A stretch of DNA of 64,000 nt from Ancylostoma caninum (Eukaryota; Nematoda; Chromadorea; Rhabditida; Ancylostomatidae), in NCBI GenBank assembly GCA_037903475.1, contig JBAJFG010000409.1, positions 744,001-808,000 on the forward strand, written 5' to 3'. The notes below the pieces were generated by a model. The model was not told the DNA's origin, did no database searches, and saw only the letters and a program-made list of their open reading frames with translations. The translations under genes and the position numbers were made by a program. Below, piece by piece: positions 1-11,900 of the stretch (its first letter is position 1; every line of letters begins with the position of its first letter).

Positions 1-441
1 GTCTTGCTACGTACGCTAGAAACCCTTGATATGAAAGCTTCAAGAATGTCCTCTAACACTTTCAAATAAAAGAGGGGTTTAAAAAATTTTGTGCATTACT
101 TCCTCGCCAACCTAATATATCGTCTTCGGCACGAATGTGAAATTAGCAATGCACTGTCCTAGAATTTCTGCACAGAAATTATCCCAGATGTCAAAGTGTG
201 ATAAATAAAGAAAGGCCTGGATGTCCGCTTTTTTTGGCTTGTGATTTGCTCAGCATTCCACTTTTCGGGCCTTAAAATAGAATAACTTTGACAAGTATCA
301 GTAATTAAACAGGAGCTTTCACACGTCTGATAGTACTGCACCGCACATGACGCCTCTTTCAGATATCATCTTTTCCTTATCATGTACATGAGAGATATAA
401 TGGAGAAACTTTTCTAGAATCTTTTTTCTTCCATCTTTTAG

Positions 442-1191
442 GAGAACAATCTGTATAGTCGTTGCCCCACTCCGAGGACTAGTGTATGACGTATTTTCCA
501 AAGTAGTAATTACTGTCAACATTGCAATTCTCATAGTTTATGCGGCATTTCTGATTTTGATCAAAAAGTGGAAAATTGGTAAGTTTTCATTGGTCATTCT
601 AGAGGAGGTTGTTGAACATATAAGATCTGAATCGCCCGACAGTGGCGAGAAAAATAACAATGAGTGATCCACCCATATCACACAAATGTTGAATTCCGGA
701 TTTCTATCTTGGTCCAGCAGCTTCGCAATGCAAACTTTGACAATGCTAATTAATTACTACGACGAGCGACCAAATTCTGAAGCCATGAGATGTTGAGCTC
801 AGCTGAACACAGGGAAGGCGTTCTCGAGGAGAAGTTTGCAGATGTCATATTTCTATTTTTTAACTGATGGAAGCATGAAAAGTATATACCGCTCTCTCAT
901 AATCATAAGTCTCGGGTGTTCGGGTGGAGCAGTACTATGTTGATCGTCATTGCTGCCGACACAATGCACTTGAATGTCGACCGTTATATTATTAACTTAT
1001 TAGCTGGTGTATTTGTCACAATTGCAACGGCATGCAATTTCTTCGTCTATTACGCCGTTAGGTAAAGTTTTTACTCTGGAACATTTAAGATTCTAAGGAC
1101 GCATTCCAGACTACATTTTCCAACATATATCAGGTTCAGGAGAATGTACACAGTTGAAGAAAAGTTATCTACATCAGATTCTAATCTTTAA
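442..1191 (+). pseudogene. Srsx-like chemoreceptor (7TM GPCR) remnant, 3' part
   Basis: Three exon-like pieces read as the C-terminal half of a nematode serpentine chemoreceptor. Positions 442-578 follow a TTTTAG acceptor and encode a hydrophobic helix (VITVNIAILIVYAAFLILI) ending in basic residues, like TM5 and the third intracellular loop; the donor is GTAAGT. From about 875 to 1061 there are two hydrophobic segments, the second with the motif ACNFFVYYAVR typical of TM7 in Srsx receptors. A 72-bp intron follows, then 1134-1191 encodes a short basic tail (FRRMYTVEEK) ending in TAA. Two defects suggest a dead gene. The TM6 and TM7 segments lie in different frames, with the shift at about 914-918. 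I also find no open exon joining TM5 to TM6. TM1-4 are not visible and could lie upstream of the window. The family call rests on motif recall; sequencing error could mimic the frameshift. Confidence 0.55.
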
Positions 1192-1524
1192 ATTTCACTA
1201 AGCTTTTCCTAGTGAATTGAAATATACCTTCCATATCTGGAACATTATTCCAACTCATTAGTGAATACCGATATTCTCTACTCAGAAATGCACAGACCGT
1301 GGCTAGATATATGTGGAATGGGACCCCTGTTCCAACAAGATCGGAATTAACTAGCTCTTTTTCGCCTAGAAGAAATTGAGAACTAGCAGGAGATCGTTCA
1401 GCTAATAACGACCGGGAGAGTAGGAATGGTGGCTTGCCGAAATACAGAAAATTTCCACTAGTTTGAGACAGGCCTTTTTCGCCCCAAAAAATGGAAAAAT
1501 GGACACACTGCGGCGGCCACATAC
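1192..1524. other. noncoding spacer
   Basis: No supported coding or RNA feature lies between the receptor remnant and the foldback element. Overlapping short reading frames extend into the repeat and are not supported. Confidence 0.5.
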
Positions 1525-1728
1525 AGTCTGCTCTCTGAAACGTGAACTGCCATCCTCGCCGCGATTGAACAAAGCGGCGCGTGTGCGTTCAATCGGGGCG
1601 CGAAGGGATCGATCAGGGCGCGAGGAGAGGCCGATCGGCTGTTGCAGCTTCGCGCCCCGATTGAACGTGCACGCGCCGCTTTGTTCAATCAGGGCGAGGA
1701 TGGCAGTTCACGTTTCAGAGAACAGACT
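1525..1728. repeat. GC-rich foldback element (MITE-like)
   Basis: Two arms of about 80 bp, 1525-1605 and 1648-1728, are near-perfect reverse complements. Each runs from AGTCTG.TCTCTGAAACG through TGAACTGCCATCCTCGCC to CAATCGGGGCGCGAAG. The loop is about 42 bp. It is much richer in GC than its surroundings. It encodes nothing credible and looks like a small non-autonomous inverted-repeat element; reading frames on both strands through it are artefacts of GC content. Confidence 0.8.
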
Positions 1729-3265
1729 CTATTTAGCACGCAGTCAATTTTGCGCGACCAACTAATGAGAATATGAAATCCGTATCTCAAGCTTGGAATG
1801 AGCTATCAGGACATTACTCAAGAATGTGATGAAACAAGTTCTCTTTCTTGCTTCTACTCTCCTTCCCAAGAAATTGTTTCTCAATGGAGTTGTGCTCAAT
1901 CATCGCGTTAAGAGCTCAAAATGCAATACTTTTGGAAATGTTTTCATTTCTCTCCTATATAAATTTATCGAATCGATGGAAAATGTGATTTTATTCCCGA
2001 TATTTGTGCGCGTTTTGCCAAAGTAGTTCTGCTTCGCAGTTTTTCACCTCATGAAGGAACTAGGAGCGTCAACATGGCCTAAAAAATGCGAAAAAAAGAC
2101 TCATGGTGATTACAAGCGGAAAGCATGCGCTTCGGCTGTGGATTTTTTTCCGACTTGTGTTAGCAACAGGCATTCAGGCAATAACAGGAAAATTTCGGCG
2201 CTTGCATTATTTTCGAAATTGAATAAAATGAAATTTTTGACAAATTTGACGGCTTGTTTCCGTCTCTGGCTCCAGCTGGAACGGAGTGCGCGTGAATAGC
2301 TCTCATAGCAGAAATTTGAGGAGAAGAATGCTCAATTTAAATCACTATTTCGTTTCCCTCCACAGATAGATGCAAAACTTTTACACCTACCTTGGGAAAA
2401 CCGACGAAATTGGTGTTTAATCCAGCTTCAACAGACTCTGTGTTCGTGGTGAGCAACAGCAAGGAAGCCCCCATAGAGCCTCAACACATACTCGATCTTG
2501 GTTTTGATTGCTCATCTCAGGGCTGAGATGTGCAGAAAATCATTTGGCCTAAAATCGTGGGAGTGCTAAACATGTGGCCGCCACTGTATGAATTTCACAT
2601 TTTGAAATAACAGGCTTGCAGCTGCGTTCCTTGTTTTTATCGTTTTTCTTAGTGATTTCTGCAGTTCTCCGACTCGGCCTACCAATACGGTATCTGTGAT
2701 TGTTTTATCTTGCGGATCAAATCGAATTACCACAATCACACCCTGTTATTACCTGAGATCATCTGACTCGTGGCTCCATATACATGTTCCCATCTCCAGC
2801 TCCCGTACTGTAAAGTATTTGGCGATTCGCTTCTTACGTGCACTGCTATTGCAATGCTTGGAGTTACGTTACAAAGCAGCTTATATTATAGGTTAGAGCA
2901 GAGGCATTTTTCACCATTGAAGGCGTAACTGCAACAACAAGCACTTTATGATCATTCAATAGCTCACAAATAATATGTACTTCCGGGAAACCCCTACTAT
3001 ACCAGAAGCTCCCGCCTAGCAGAATCATTAGCAATAGGGAATGAGAATCTTTCAAATTTTTTTCCATAGTGTGGACGTTCGACCTTCTTGGAATCTTGGC
3101 ATGGTGAATATAATTCTTTCGAATGAATGAACTGTGAAAATGCTGGTTTACTGCTCAAGTTATTCGAGAGAACTATATTCTTTCCGTAACTTTTATCAAA
3201 ACTTGATACTTCACAAAATTCTAGTAGCTTTCATTTTTAAGCGTTTTGTTTAACGTTTATTTCAG
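1729..3265. other. noncoding DNA with possible receptor scraps
   Basis: No gene is supported. One stretch around 2795-2890 reads as a short hydrophobic segment beginning LPYCKVFGDSLLTCTAI and ending at a GTTAGA donor. It could be a TM3-like piece of the next receptor remnant, but it has no clear acceptor. Confidence 0.35.
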
Positions 3266-3371
3266 TCGAGAATATCGTAACGTGTTCGATGAAATTCTCC
3301 ACGTGAAAAGCTTGAAGAAGAAGCTATTGCGTTCCAGTGCAACATCAAATGCTGCGAGTCCGATTGGTTAG
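3266..3371 (+). pseudogene. possible C-terminal exon of a second chemoreceptor
   Basis: After a good acceptor (TTTATTTCAG) an open stretch reads S-R-E-Y-R-N-V-F and continues as a basic, serine-rich tail of about 30 residues ending in TAG. The pattern S-x-E-Y-R directly after a splice site is what follows TM7 in Srsx receptors. It resembles the tail exon at 1134-1191 in position and composition. No convincing TM7 exon was found just upstream, so this may be a fragment of a decayed gene. Assignment is tentative. Confidence 0.3.
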
Positions 3372-4109
3372 TCATTTTGCTTTGTTCTGAAGATGTAAGT
3401 TGCGGCAGTCGTGGCTGGTGGAGTGGGGGGGAAGGGGATGAAGGCCAGGTCTCCGACAAGAAAGGGACTCGGACCTGTTTTTATTTCAAAGCAACATGCG
3501 GAGAATTAATGGATTTAGATTTAAATGAATAGAGACGAACAGCTTGCGAGGATACTCCACTTCCCAGCACACACCGGACAGCGCTACGTGTACAGGCTGA
3601 GGAGAACTACGCGCACAGTTTCGACCACGGATGATATCTTCTAACCAAGCGCACATGGCGGGATCCACTAATGTCCACACACTTCAACACACCAGAAGTG
3701 GCACCCTAATTCCGCTCATTTTTTGCCTGTTTCCCGTTTATTCACATATGGATGTCAGTTCCACCTTCATTAAAGCCCCCAAGCCTGACAAAGATTCAAG
3801 AACAAAGATTTGGGCGGCTATTGCTCCCGAGCTAATGAACTGTATGAGGCCACATAACATGGGTGAGTGTGCGGGGCGGACGAGTAAATTCTGTTTGCAA
3901 AAAGTCGCAGCAATGAGCTCCTCATAACCGTGAAATGTGTTCGGTTAATGATTTTGGATCCAGGATGGCATTAGACGTCAACGAATTTTCTGCTACGTTC
4001 CTTGAATGATACTCAGTATAATACCAGATTTTATTTCTGATGTTGTTTAGTTGTTCTTGATCCATCTTGTGCACATTTCTTTCCTTAGAGATATGATTTC
4101 TGTTTATTA
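3372..4109. other. noncoding spacer
   Basis: Several short open frames occur, including a 98-codon one at 3631-3927, but none shows splice sites, a signal peptide or a recognisable motif. Confidence 0.4.
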
Positions 4110-5008
4110 CAGGGTGCGTCAGAATTACTGACACACCTAAAATGAGTCGTAGAAAATCTAAAGACGCGAAATTATCCTGAATAGGTATATGCAAAATAAA
4201 GCTCATGTCTCTACGATAAGAATAAATGCTGTTCGCAGCACGCTCCTTCCTTGTTGAAGCAGTCACAGAGACGACAAGGGATCGCATAGCCTCTGCGCAG
4301 CAACTAACTCAGCTCCATTTTGTCCCAGATCTTCAACAGGTAAGCCTTTGGGAGCTCGCTGTTTCTGTGGATGATAGCGCAGCTCTCGCTCTCTAAGATA
4401 TCCATATGGGGTCATACGTGGACCGGAACTCGGTTCAGAAGGAAGCCTATTCTCCGCCAAATTGAAGTCCCTCAGATTTTTGGAACTGGGCCCGTATCAC
4501 TTTTGTCTCTTGCACAACAGCCAAGCCCTGCAAAGTACCTATGAATTCACCTCCTGATGAGAACTAAGATAAGCAAGAAAAAGTGCCCTTAGAAGATTGG
4601 TTGAATGAGGAACAAGGAAAGGAAAAAAATTTCTATAGTAAAACATAGATGCCTTTCTTTGGCGGGAACACGACAAGACTTGCCAATAAGGACATGCTTC
4701 CATGTGATACTTGAAAAGCAAGACATGCCCTACTTCCCATGAGAGTATCGTGCTTCTTTTTTTCCTAAATCTTTTCTTTATAATATGGAAGAATAATGGA
4801 CGAACTTCAGTTGCGGCGCATCGGCGATATTCTCTACTGACATCTCTGTGACTGCTTTTACAAGGAGGGAGCACTCTCCGAAAAGTAGCGGACTTTTTGT
4901 ATTCGCTTAGACATGGCCTTCATTTTGGAAATGCATGTACAGTAGTTTTCGGGATGTTGTTCTTTTTACAGCATAACTTCAATGCGTCAATATTTATGAC
5001 ACACCCTG
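4110..5008 (-). mobile_element. degenerate mariner-family transposon
   Basis: The element is bounded by inverted repeats: CAGGGTGCGTCAGAATTACT at 4110 against the complement of 5008 reading CAGGGTGTGTCATAAATATT. Both ends are flanked by TA (4108-4109 and 5009-5010), the target duplication expected of Tc1/mariner elements. On the minus strand, roughly 4400 down to 4215, the decayed frame reads ILESESCAIIHRNSELPKAY, then KIWDKM and C-AEAMRSL. This is the pattern of a mariner transposase C-terminus (ILES..., EALK..L.K.WDK). Stops and shifts break the frame throughout and the catalytic region is not recoverable, so it cannot encode an active transposase. At 899 bp it is shorter than a full mariner of about 1.3 kb, so an internal deletion is likely. 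Confidence 0.65.
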
Positions 5009-6211
5009 TACATTTCATTCATTCCAGTTGCTACTTCGGTCCAAGGAGAGGCGATCGCAAAGTCCGGTAACGCGAAATAAGAGCACTGTAGCTCTTTCTA
5101 GAAGGAAACGTCAACTATGGATATAACTTTGTATTAGTAGTTGGTTTTTTGTCGCCATATGTTCACAGTAAAGTTCGTGTAATCATCGTTGTTGAAAATT
5201 AGGGGCGTTATTGGCCCACAATGCATTCAGTTGCAGAGACACTATAAAACACGGTGAAATATATTTGTTGTCCTTTCCATTCATGAACGTAAGGAACGGG
5301 CCAGCTGTGGTAACAACAAAAGTTGCCAAGCCGCACAATGATTGTGAACCAGAATGGTGGATCAACCTTGTTTTCCAACCTTCCTGAACTCCTGAATGAT
5401 ATCTGATAAAATTGCGGATAGTGGACTGGGAATTTGAGCTGACTTTCTTCGTTTGTATGAATGTGTTTCTAAAATCCTTTGGCAAGCATTTTGGAACACT
5501 TGAAAGAGCAATGGATTACGAATTTTCTGATTAACGAAATATTGGATGTTAGAAGCTGTTCCCGGCTTTATTCGGGAGTTCTGTTTACCCCAGCTATGCC
5601 AACAATAAGGATTATCCCCATTACCGATGAATTGATTCAAAATCATTGTGACGAACATGATGATGGAACCCAGATGAACGTTCTGTCCATCAACACGCAG
5701 GAAAAATGTCAGTAAAGTTATTTCCTCGAATCTGCTGGAACAAGTATTGAGCAGGCAATTTGGCAATTTGCCTGAAGGTTTCGAAGACTTACAACTACTC
5801 CTGTATCTAAGCTTTTCACAGAGCTGCTTCCAACTTGCTACACAATATTCAATTTCGTTCGTTTCGTTTTGAACTGGCAATTGCTTTTAGACTTGAGATG
5901 GTCGTTGGCTTAACAAGAGAAACCAAGTTGAAGGCAAGTAGATGCTGGATCTTCATGCCCTTTAGCGAGAGTTCAGGAGGATTCAATCTACACTAGGATT
6001 CAGCGCAGGAGACTCTCCATTATGTACAGTAACATTTTCATGGGGGGTGTGCGGTGATTGCAGCTTTTGCCTCATGATGTAATCCAGGTTTGGCACAGTC
6101 GAAATTTCAAGCTAATCTGAAAAGATAGACACCTCATAATTCTTTGTTAATACCCCAACATAGTATTAATGATATAGATCTCATGATTGTTTGCTAGCAC
6201 CCCAACAAATA
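5009..6211. other. noncoding spacer
   Basis: The longest open frame (5362-5880, minus, 172 codons) lacks motifs, splice signals and a plausible start. I see no supported feature. Confidence 0.4.
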
Positions 6212-7504
6212 GGGTGGCCAAAAATTACCCGTGCATCCCCATCTCTGCAGAATTCCCAGATTTTTTCGAGCTCTTTCCTCGTTCTCACATTAGTTCCTTG
6301 TCTTCAATTCCCAAGCAATGGTTATCTCCCGTTGGTCGCCTGCAACGTCATGAGCAGTGCCAATATGTGTTCAACTGTGTCAGAACTAAAGGTCTGTGGC
6401 GTACATTGTGAAGGCGTTATCTCTTCGCAAAGTACCTGTTCAAGATATAGTTAAAAGCTTCAAAAAGCTTGGAGACAGTGAAGACAAAGAGGGCAGATAT
6501 CTTGCCACTACTGCACTCACTCGCAAGGAAGTGATGGTTGACCAGAGCAGAATTGGCAGAAGTCCGTAGTTTCTACGCGGAAAATGAGAGTTAAGGATTG
6601 AGCAGCAGACCCGCGAGGAAAATGGTGTGAAAAAAGTTGAACATCTGTCCTTACCATTCCCAAAAAGCCCACACCTCACCGGGTACTTCGAGAAATAACA
6701 GGAGGAATTTGTGCAGGCAGATGCTGAAGCGATTCCATTATTCTCACTAACACGTCTTTGCTGGCGAGGAACTTTTCACTATATACTTTCACTTTTCTCA
6801 CTTTTCACACTTCACTATATAGCAAACGCCGAGTGTGACAGGGTTATGCCGAATTTGTTGAATCTATTGCTTGGGCCCTCTGCAAAACAGAACTGTTGTT
6901 AAAACAGATCAGTCCCTATCTTTGGCACCATGGGGGGACATAATGCCCAATAACGAAGCTTCCCTAATTTTTCTAGATGGTTAAAATTTGAAGTTATGTG
7001 TGCTAGGAGATAATTCTATGAGGCGTATCTGAATCGTGGAGATCTGCACTTTTGAAAATAGAAGACGTGGTCTGGGGCTGCGACAGGGCTCCGCTCCTGC
7101 AGAAGATGCAAGAGTTGTTAGAGATTGGACTAGTGAGCGCTCGCATGAGTTCGTGAAGCATGCAAAACGGCCTTCGTACAGCCCGAATTTGAATGTAACG
7201 GATTTTCCCCGTTGTGAATGTTGAAGAGAAACAGCTGCTCCATCTACCACATGATTTTGTATTCCAAGAAGGAAGCCCTAGAAAAAGGCCTGAAACAAAA
7301 TGAGTGAAGACTATTTACGAGAATCATGTATGCTGACTTTTAGAGCCAGCGTTTCTGCCAGTGAAAGCTATTTTGAAGGCTAGTGAGTTTTTTTTAGATA
7401 TTTCGGGTCGTCAGCAAAATTCTACGGAAACACGAGCTCTCTGCACTTGATGACCTAATTACAGCATCAAAATTTTGGTGCACGAGTAATTTTCGGCCAC
7501 CTTG
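6212..7504 (+). mobile_element. degenerate mariner transposon, near full length
   Basis: The terminal inverted repeats GGTGGCCAAAAATTACCCGT (left, near 6213) and, on the complement of the right end, AGGTGGCCGAAAATTACTCG lie about 1.29 kb apart. TA flanks both (6210-6211 and 7505-7506). Inside, decayed plus-strand frames follow mariner transposase order. The N-terminal helix-turn-helix region near 6425-6490 reads VQDIVKSFKKLGDSED. Near 7070-7200 the pattern L-R-Q-G-S-A-P-A..ARVVRDW and then R-P-S-Y-S-P-N-L-N matches the conserved QDSAPAH and YSPDLNPxD blocks. EALEKGLKQNE follows at about 7270. Frameshifts and stops separate the blocks, and the aspartates expected in both blocks are changed to other residues (G and N). 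It is a fossil, different in terminal repeats from the element at 4110. Confidence 0.7.
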
Positions 7505-7539
7505 TAGTATTTATCTGTATATATGATGCATTTAGAATG

Positions 7540-7765
7540 TCTGTGAGTGTGTATGTGTATATGCATGCTCCCTATAGAAACTGCGGATGGTTAACTGATC
7601 GGGACCAAACTTTGCACACATACCCGCAAAGGGCCGGCGGAGGTTTTAGGATACTTTCTGCCAAAAAATATCGACTGACTTATCGAATGTATCGATTTTA
7701 TTGATTTTTCGCTATTTTGGCCCAGGGGCTGCCGAGAACAAGCCCAATATGACGACCGTTTTGCG
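7540..7765 (+). repeat. dispersed repeat, copy 1
   Basis: The stretch with GCGGATGGTTAACTGATCGG, then a GGGCCGGCGGAGGTTTTAGG-like block and CGATTTTATTGATTTTTCGC, recurs at 23935-24110 in the same orientation. Both copies begin next to TG/TA-rich microsatellite DNA. It has no coding potential. The family is unknown. Confidence 0.7.
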
Positions 7766-8037
7766 TGCCTGTGCCTGGAACCGCTCGCCAATAGAAAGAG
7801 GAGGCAAAGTACCAGAAAGAATAAGAATGGCCTCGAGATCACTCCACCCAAATTTGGTTAGTCTCATGCAATGTTACGGTGAAATTATTATTTGTGCAGG
7901 TGCAGCTTCCGAATTTGCGTTCTTGAAGGGTCACTCCGAAGTTAATTACATTTCCAAAACAAGATGGAAAAGTATGATTCGTACTGCAGAAATAATTTTT
8001 TTGACATCTGAAAGACCTCATGTATGCTGGGGAGGGT

Positions 8038-8577
8038 TGGAAAAAGTTACATGTAACTTGTTTCAGGCGTAAATAGTCACATGAAACTTGGAACTGCAGC
8101 AAAGGATTACGTGTAATATGTTTTCGGCCCCCAAAATGTTACACGTAATTTGTATAGACCCCCAAAAGCTCACATGTAACATGATTAGGCTCCTAAAATG
8201 TTACATCTAAGATGTATAGGCTCGCAAAAGCTTACATTTAAGTTGTTTCAGCTTCGAAAAGATTACATGTAAGTTGAGTGTATCCAAAAGTTTCCATGTA
8301 ACTTGTTTTGAGTCCAAAAAGCATGAGAATTGCAAATATGCAAAAGCTTACATGTAGGTTGCTTTGACCTTCAAATGATTCTTCAAATGTAAGTTGTTTT
8401 AACACGAAAAACCTACAAGTAAGTTGTTTTGACTCCAGTAAGTCGCATGTAGGGTATTTGGACTCGAAAACGTCGCATGTAAGTTGTTTTGGCTCGAAAA
8501 AGATCGGATGTACGTTGAAATGGAAGAGGAATGTTACATGTAAGTTGTTTCCGCCCTAAAAGCTTACGTGTTACTTG
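8038..8577. repeat. degenerate minisatellite with TTACATGTAA core
   Basis: About 17 imperfect copies of a unit of roughly 31 bp occupy this interval. The consensus is close to GTTACATGTAAGTTGTTTTG plus a purine-rich spacer (CTCGAAAA). The core TTACATGTAA is itself a palindrome and is the best preserved part. No coding function is evident. Confidence 0.75.
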
Positions 8578-8927
8578 AAAAAAAAAACTTCCGAGTAGAT
8601 CACCAATTTCAACGTTAAGATATACTATAGCTGAACTTTCAGCGTTTTTAATGGTCATACATTAACCAACATCGCCAATATTTTCACAAATGGTAGTTTT
8701 GATGTTATTACCTCACTTTATCGGACGACCCAGATAACGTGAAAAAAAGGATTCCTTTCGGGCAGGTACAAGTCCGTATTACCTTCTCTTACTTACCATC
8801 CTACAAGATTCTAAAGCACTGATGACGCAAAAAAAAACTAAGACGTGATAGATCGAAAAATACGTCGTCAAATGGAGGTTCTTCTCTGTTTTGAGCGCGC
8901 TAAATGAAGCCACTATTTTCGGTCTTG

Positions 8928-8970
8928 TCCGCACCGTTATCCGGAGCAAAAGCCCGGATAACGGTGCGGA
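8928..8970. repeat. perfect 17-bp inverted repeat (hairpin)
   Basis: The arm TCCGCACCGTTATCCGG is followed by a 9-base loop and its exact complement CCGGATAACGGTGCGGA. The motif GGATAACGG is repeated again just downstream (8969-9015), so the hairpin sits in a short GGATAACGG-rich cluster. Confidence 0.8.
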
Positions 8971-11900
8971 TAACGGATAGGCCAAAACTTATGGATAACG
9001 GCAAAACGGATAAACGAATATGGATAATCCGCTCATCCATCATGCTTCTGTGAGCACAAGCCACACTGCGATGGTAATGGCAACGATCTCAAAGTGTGAC
9101 GGCATTGTGCCGCCAAAATATACAGTGGAGAACCCCCCTTCTCTCTCTCTCCCCCCCCCCCCCCGAGGCGGAGGACGTGTGGTCAAGCCAGTCATATCGA
9201 TGTACATTTGCAGTTATTTGCTTAACAAAAAAAATCAAACGAATAAAAAACATTTAATGGAGGCAAATATGACGTATGATTAGACATGTTGAATCAGAAA
9301 TGACAGCGACAACTATAAATATTCATTCATTGTTAGATAGAGATGGAGGAAAATAGTCGCTAGTAGACAACCATCCGAAAGGAAGTGATCAAAGAGCACT
9401 TAGGATCCTTTCCTTTTACAGCAGAATGGATTAGACGTGACAGCCAAGGTCGTAAGGCATTCGTGAAATTCTTGGAACAATTACCACCAGCTAAGACTAA
9501 CCGACGCAAGGGAGAAGGAATGAGTGCGAACGAACAAGAGCTTTGAAGCCTCACGCCTAGCTCAAAGGAAGCATTTGCACAAACTGTGTGTTGGAACCGT
9601 CAAATTGATGAAACCAGAGACGATATGCTCAACTCCATGCTATCCAACCATCTGGAAAGAAATAAAACAATTTCATACAGTGGAATAAACAGGAGTTCGA
9701 AATTAACAGGATTAGAGAATTACCGTAATTTTGCGGAGATTGCTTTTGCTATCACAGCAGCTCTTGAATTCGGCATTGCGCAGCCACGAGTGGTAGCATA
9801 ATGGGTGAAACCTTTGGGTAGTTTGGGCTGCAACAATGGGAACATTGGCAACGATACAATTTCCTTCATAGTATGTCTCGTAAACATAAAAGATGTAAGC
9901 GGCAATCAGAGGGGGCAGTGTCAGAAGTATAGGGGGGATAGAGACGGAAATCGTTTTCCCACCCAGATCCTCCAACTTTTCACGGGTCTCTTTAGCTAAA
10001 TAGCTCTAGCGTAATCGTGAAGTAAGTGGGCAGAAGCTCATCTTCTCAAATACCGTTCGTGAGTTGCCAGATTGACGTAAATGCCGTGACTATGTGTCCT
10101 TGTGGGAGCAGGTCGTAGTACAGCATCCGTCGCAAATCCTAGAAGCAGCAAAGGAGACACTTCCTGGGTGGACTCCGACCTGGAGGGTGGGTCTTCTTTT
10201 TTCCTATGGAGCCGTAGGGCACGATTTGCATCGTAAAAGACCCAACTCCCACTTGCAGTGATCAGGTCCTCGAGAAACTTTTTATGCGGGCCGAGGAGAA
10301 AATGATGATAGCTCGAAGGTACTGTTGTTGAAGTGACATCGTGATTAAAGTTGAGGAAGGCAACCCGGCTATATGTGATCTACTGCATGATACGCCATGG
10401 GTACCAATCAATAATTAAGAGTCCTGGAACTTTCAAAAAAATCGGCTCAAGACTTTCCTAACACTCTAATACCACAATACTTCAACGACGACATTCATGG
10501 AGCCATGTTTCCTGCTGTATAATCTGCCTTAAACGTATTCTACAGTTGCAATACGTTACATGTAAAGAATAGCACTTTTGCGCGAAGGGGTCCTGCCGTG
10601 AATGCCGCCACCTTCGGAAGCATGAATGTAAAAAAAACGAAAAGCAAACAAAACGAAAAAACGAAAACTAGAGAAAACAGTCCGCATGGAAAAGAGAGTT
10701 GGTGGGGGGGGGGGGGGTGCTAACGGTGATGGACAGCTTGGCAAGTCGTAGATGTTCTCACATGTTAGTGAACTGAGGAGGCAGGTCACTATTTCGTGGT
10801 GGATTTCAACGAGCAACGACCTTGCTAAGACCTATAATCTTCCTTTTAAATATTATTCAATGTCCAAATGAGGTAGGAACGCGGAAAAGTCTAATTTCAA
10901 CAAAAGTTGATGAAAGTTATTCATTCAAGATTATTACTATAAATTGGAAGCGTGAGTGGTCCACTAACGAATCAGAACATTCGCGGCGTATGGCAATTTA
11001 TACCAAATGTGTGCGTCAGTCGTGTGTCAGATGCATGTATCCGTTTGAGGAGGATTTACCATGGAAAACGGTTAACGGCATGCACCTCCTCAATGAAAGT
11101 ACCGTGCGGACGCCGCTCATAGCAGTTATGCTGCAAACGCGGGCATCTAAGTTGCGTCATCACTGCGACTGGTGCTACACTTGGGTCCCGTCACACGCTT
11201 ATAGCGGTCAGGACGGGACAGTCTGAGCGACGATTGCTTCGTTCTTTCACCCGTTCCTAGATCTTCTTCTTTCTTCCTCCGGATTCTCTCCTGTCTTCTT
11301 TCCTCCACTTGTTCACCGGATTGGTTCTTCATTGCCTCATCCGATTGTAGGCATGGAATGAATGAGGCAACCGCAAAGAAAGCTTCAATACGGAACCAAA
11401 ATCCGTAGTATTCTAATGATAAGGGTATACATGCATAATCTGGTCGATATGACGAAAACATCGGAAGCATTTATAGGGATTTCATAATGGAGTGAAGATT
11501 GGTGTATTCAAAGACTACACTTTACATTTACAGCTCTACCATGTCTTATATGCTGTGTTTGCTCACGGAAGGCGCCTGATCCGACTTTGTCTGCAGTTAC
11601 GATTGCACTGGTTCCACTGATATGAGGACGACGCGGGATACGCGTGGAAGGACATTTTAGGAAACGGCAGTAAGGAAACATCAAAATGGAAGGAACCACA
11701 CAAAAAACATATCAGAAAAGTGTAAAAACCCGATCAGCTTCCCAACACAGTGATGAAGTCATCGAATTGGGCGCCTCAAAAAGTAAAGAAATTTGCTCTT
11801 CAATGCGATTTTCGAATACCCATACATTAAAAAAGGCTGACTCCCTGCTCAAGTGGATCGCGGATGATGACGCATGTTTTGCTGGGCGTGTTATTGCTTC

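Noticed and set aside
5362..5880. 172-codon minus-strand frame considered as a transposase
   Set aside because: No mariner or other transposase blocks could be matched, unlike in the neighbouring elements.
8038..8577. CRISPR-like array
   Set aside because: The units are head-to-tail and highly degenerate, with no unique spacers, and the genome is eukaryotic.
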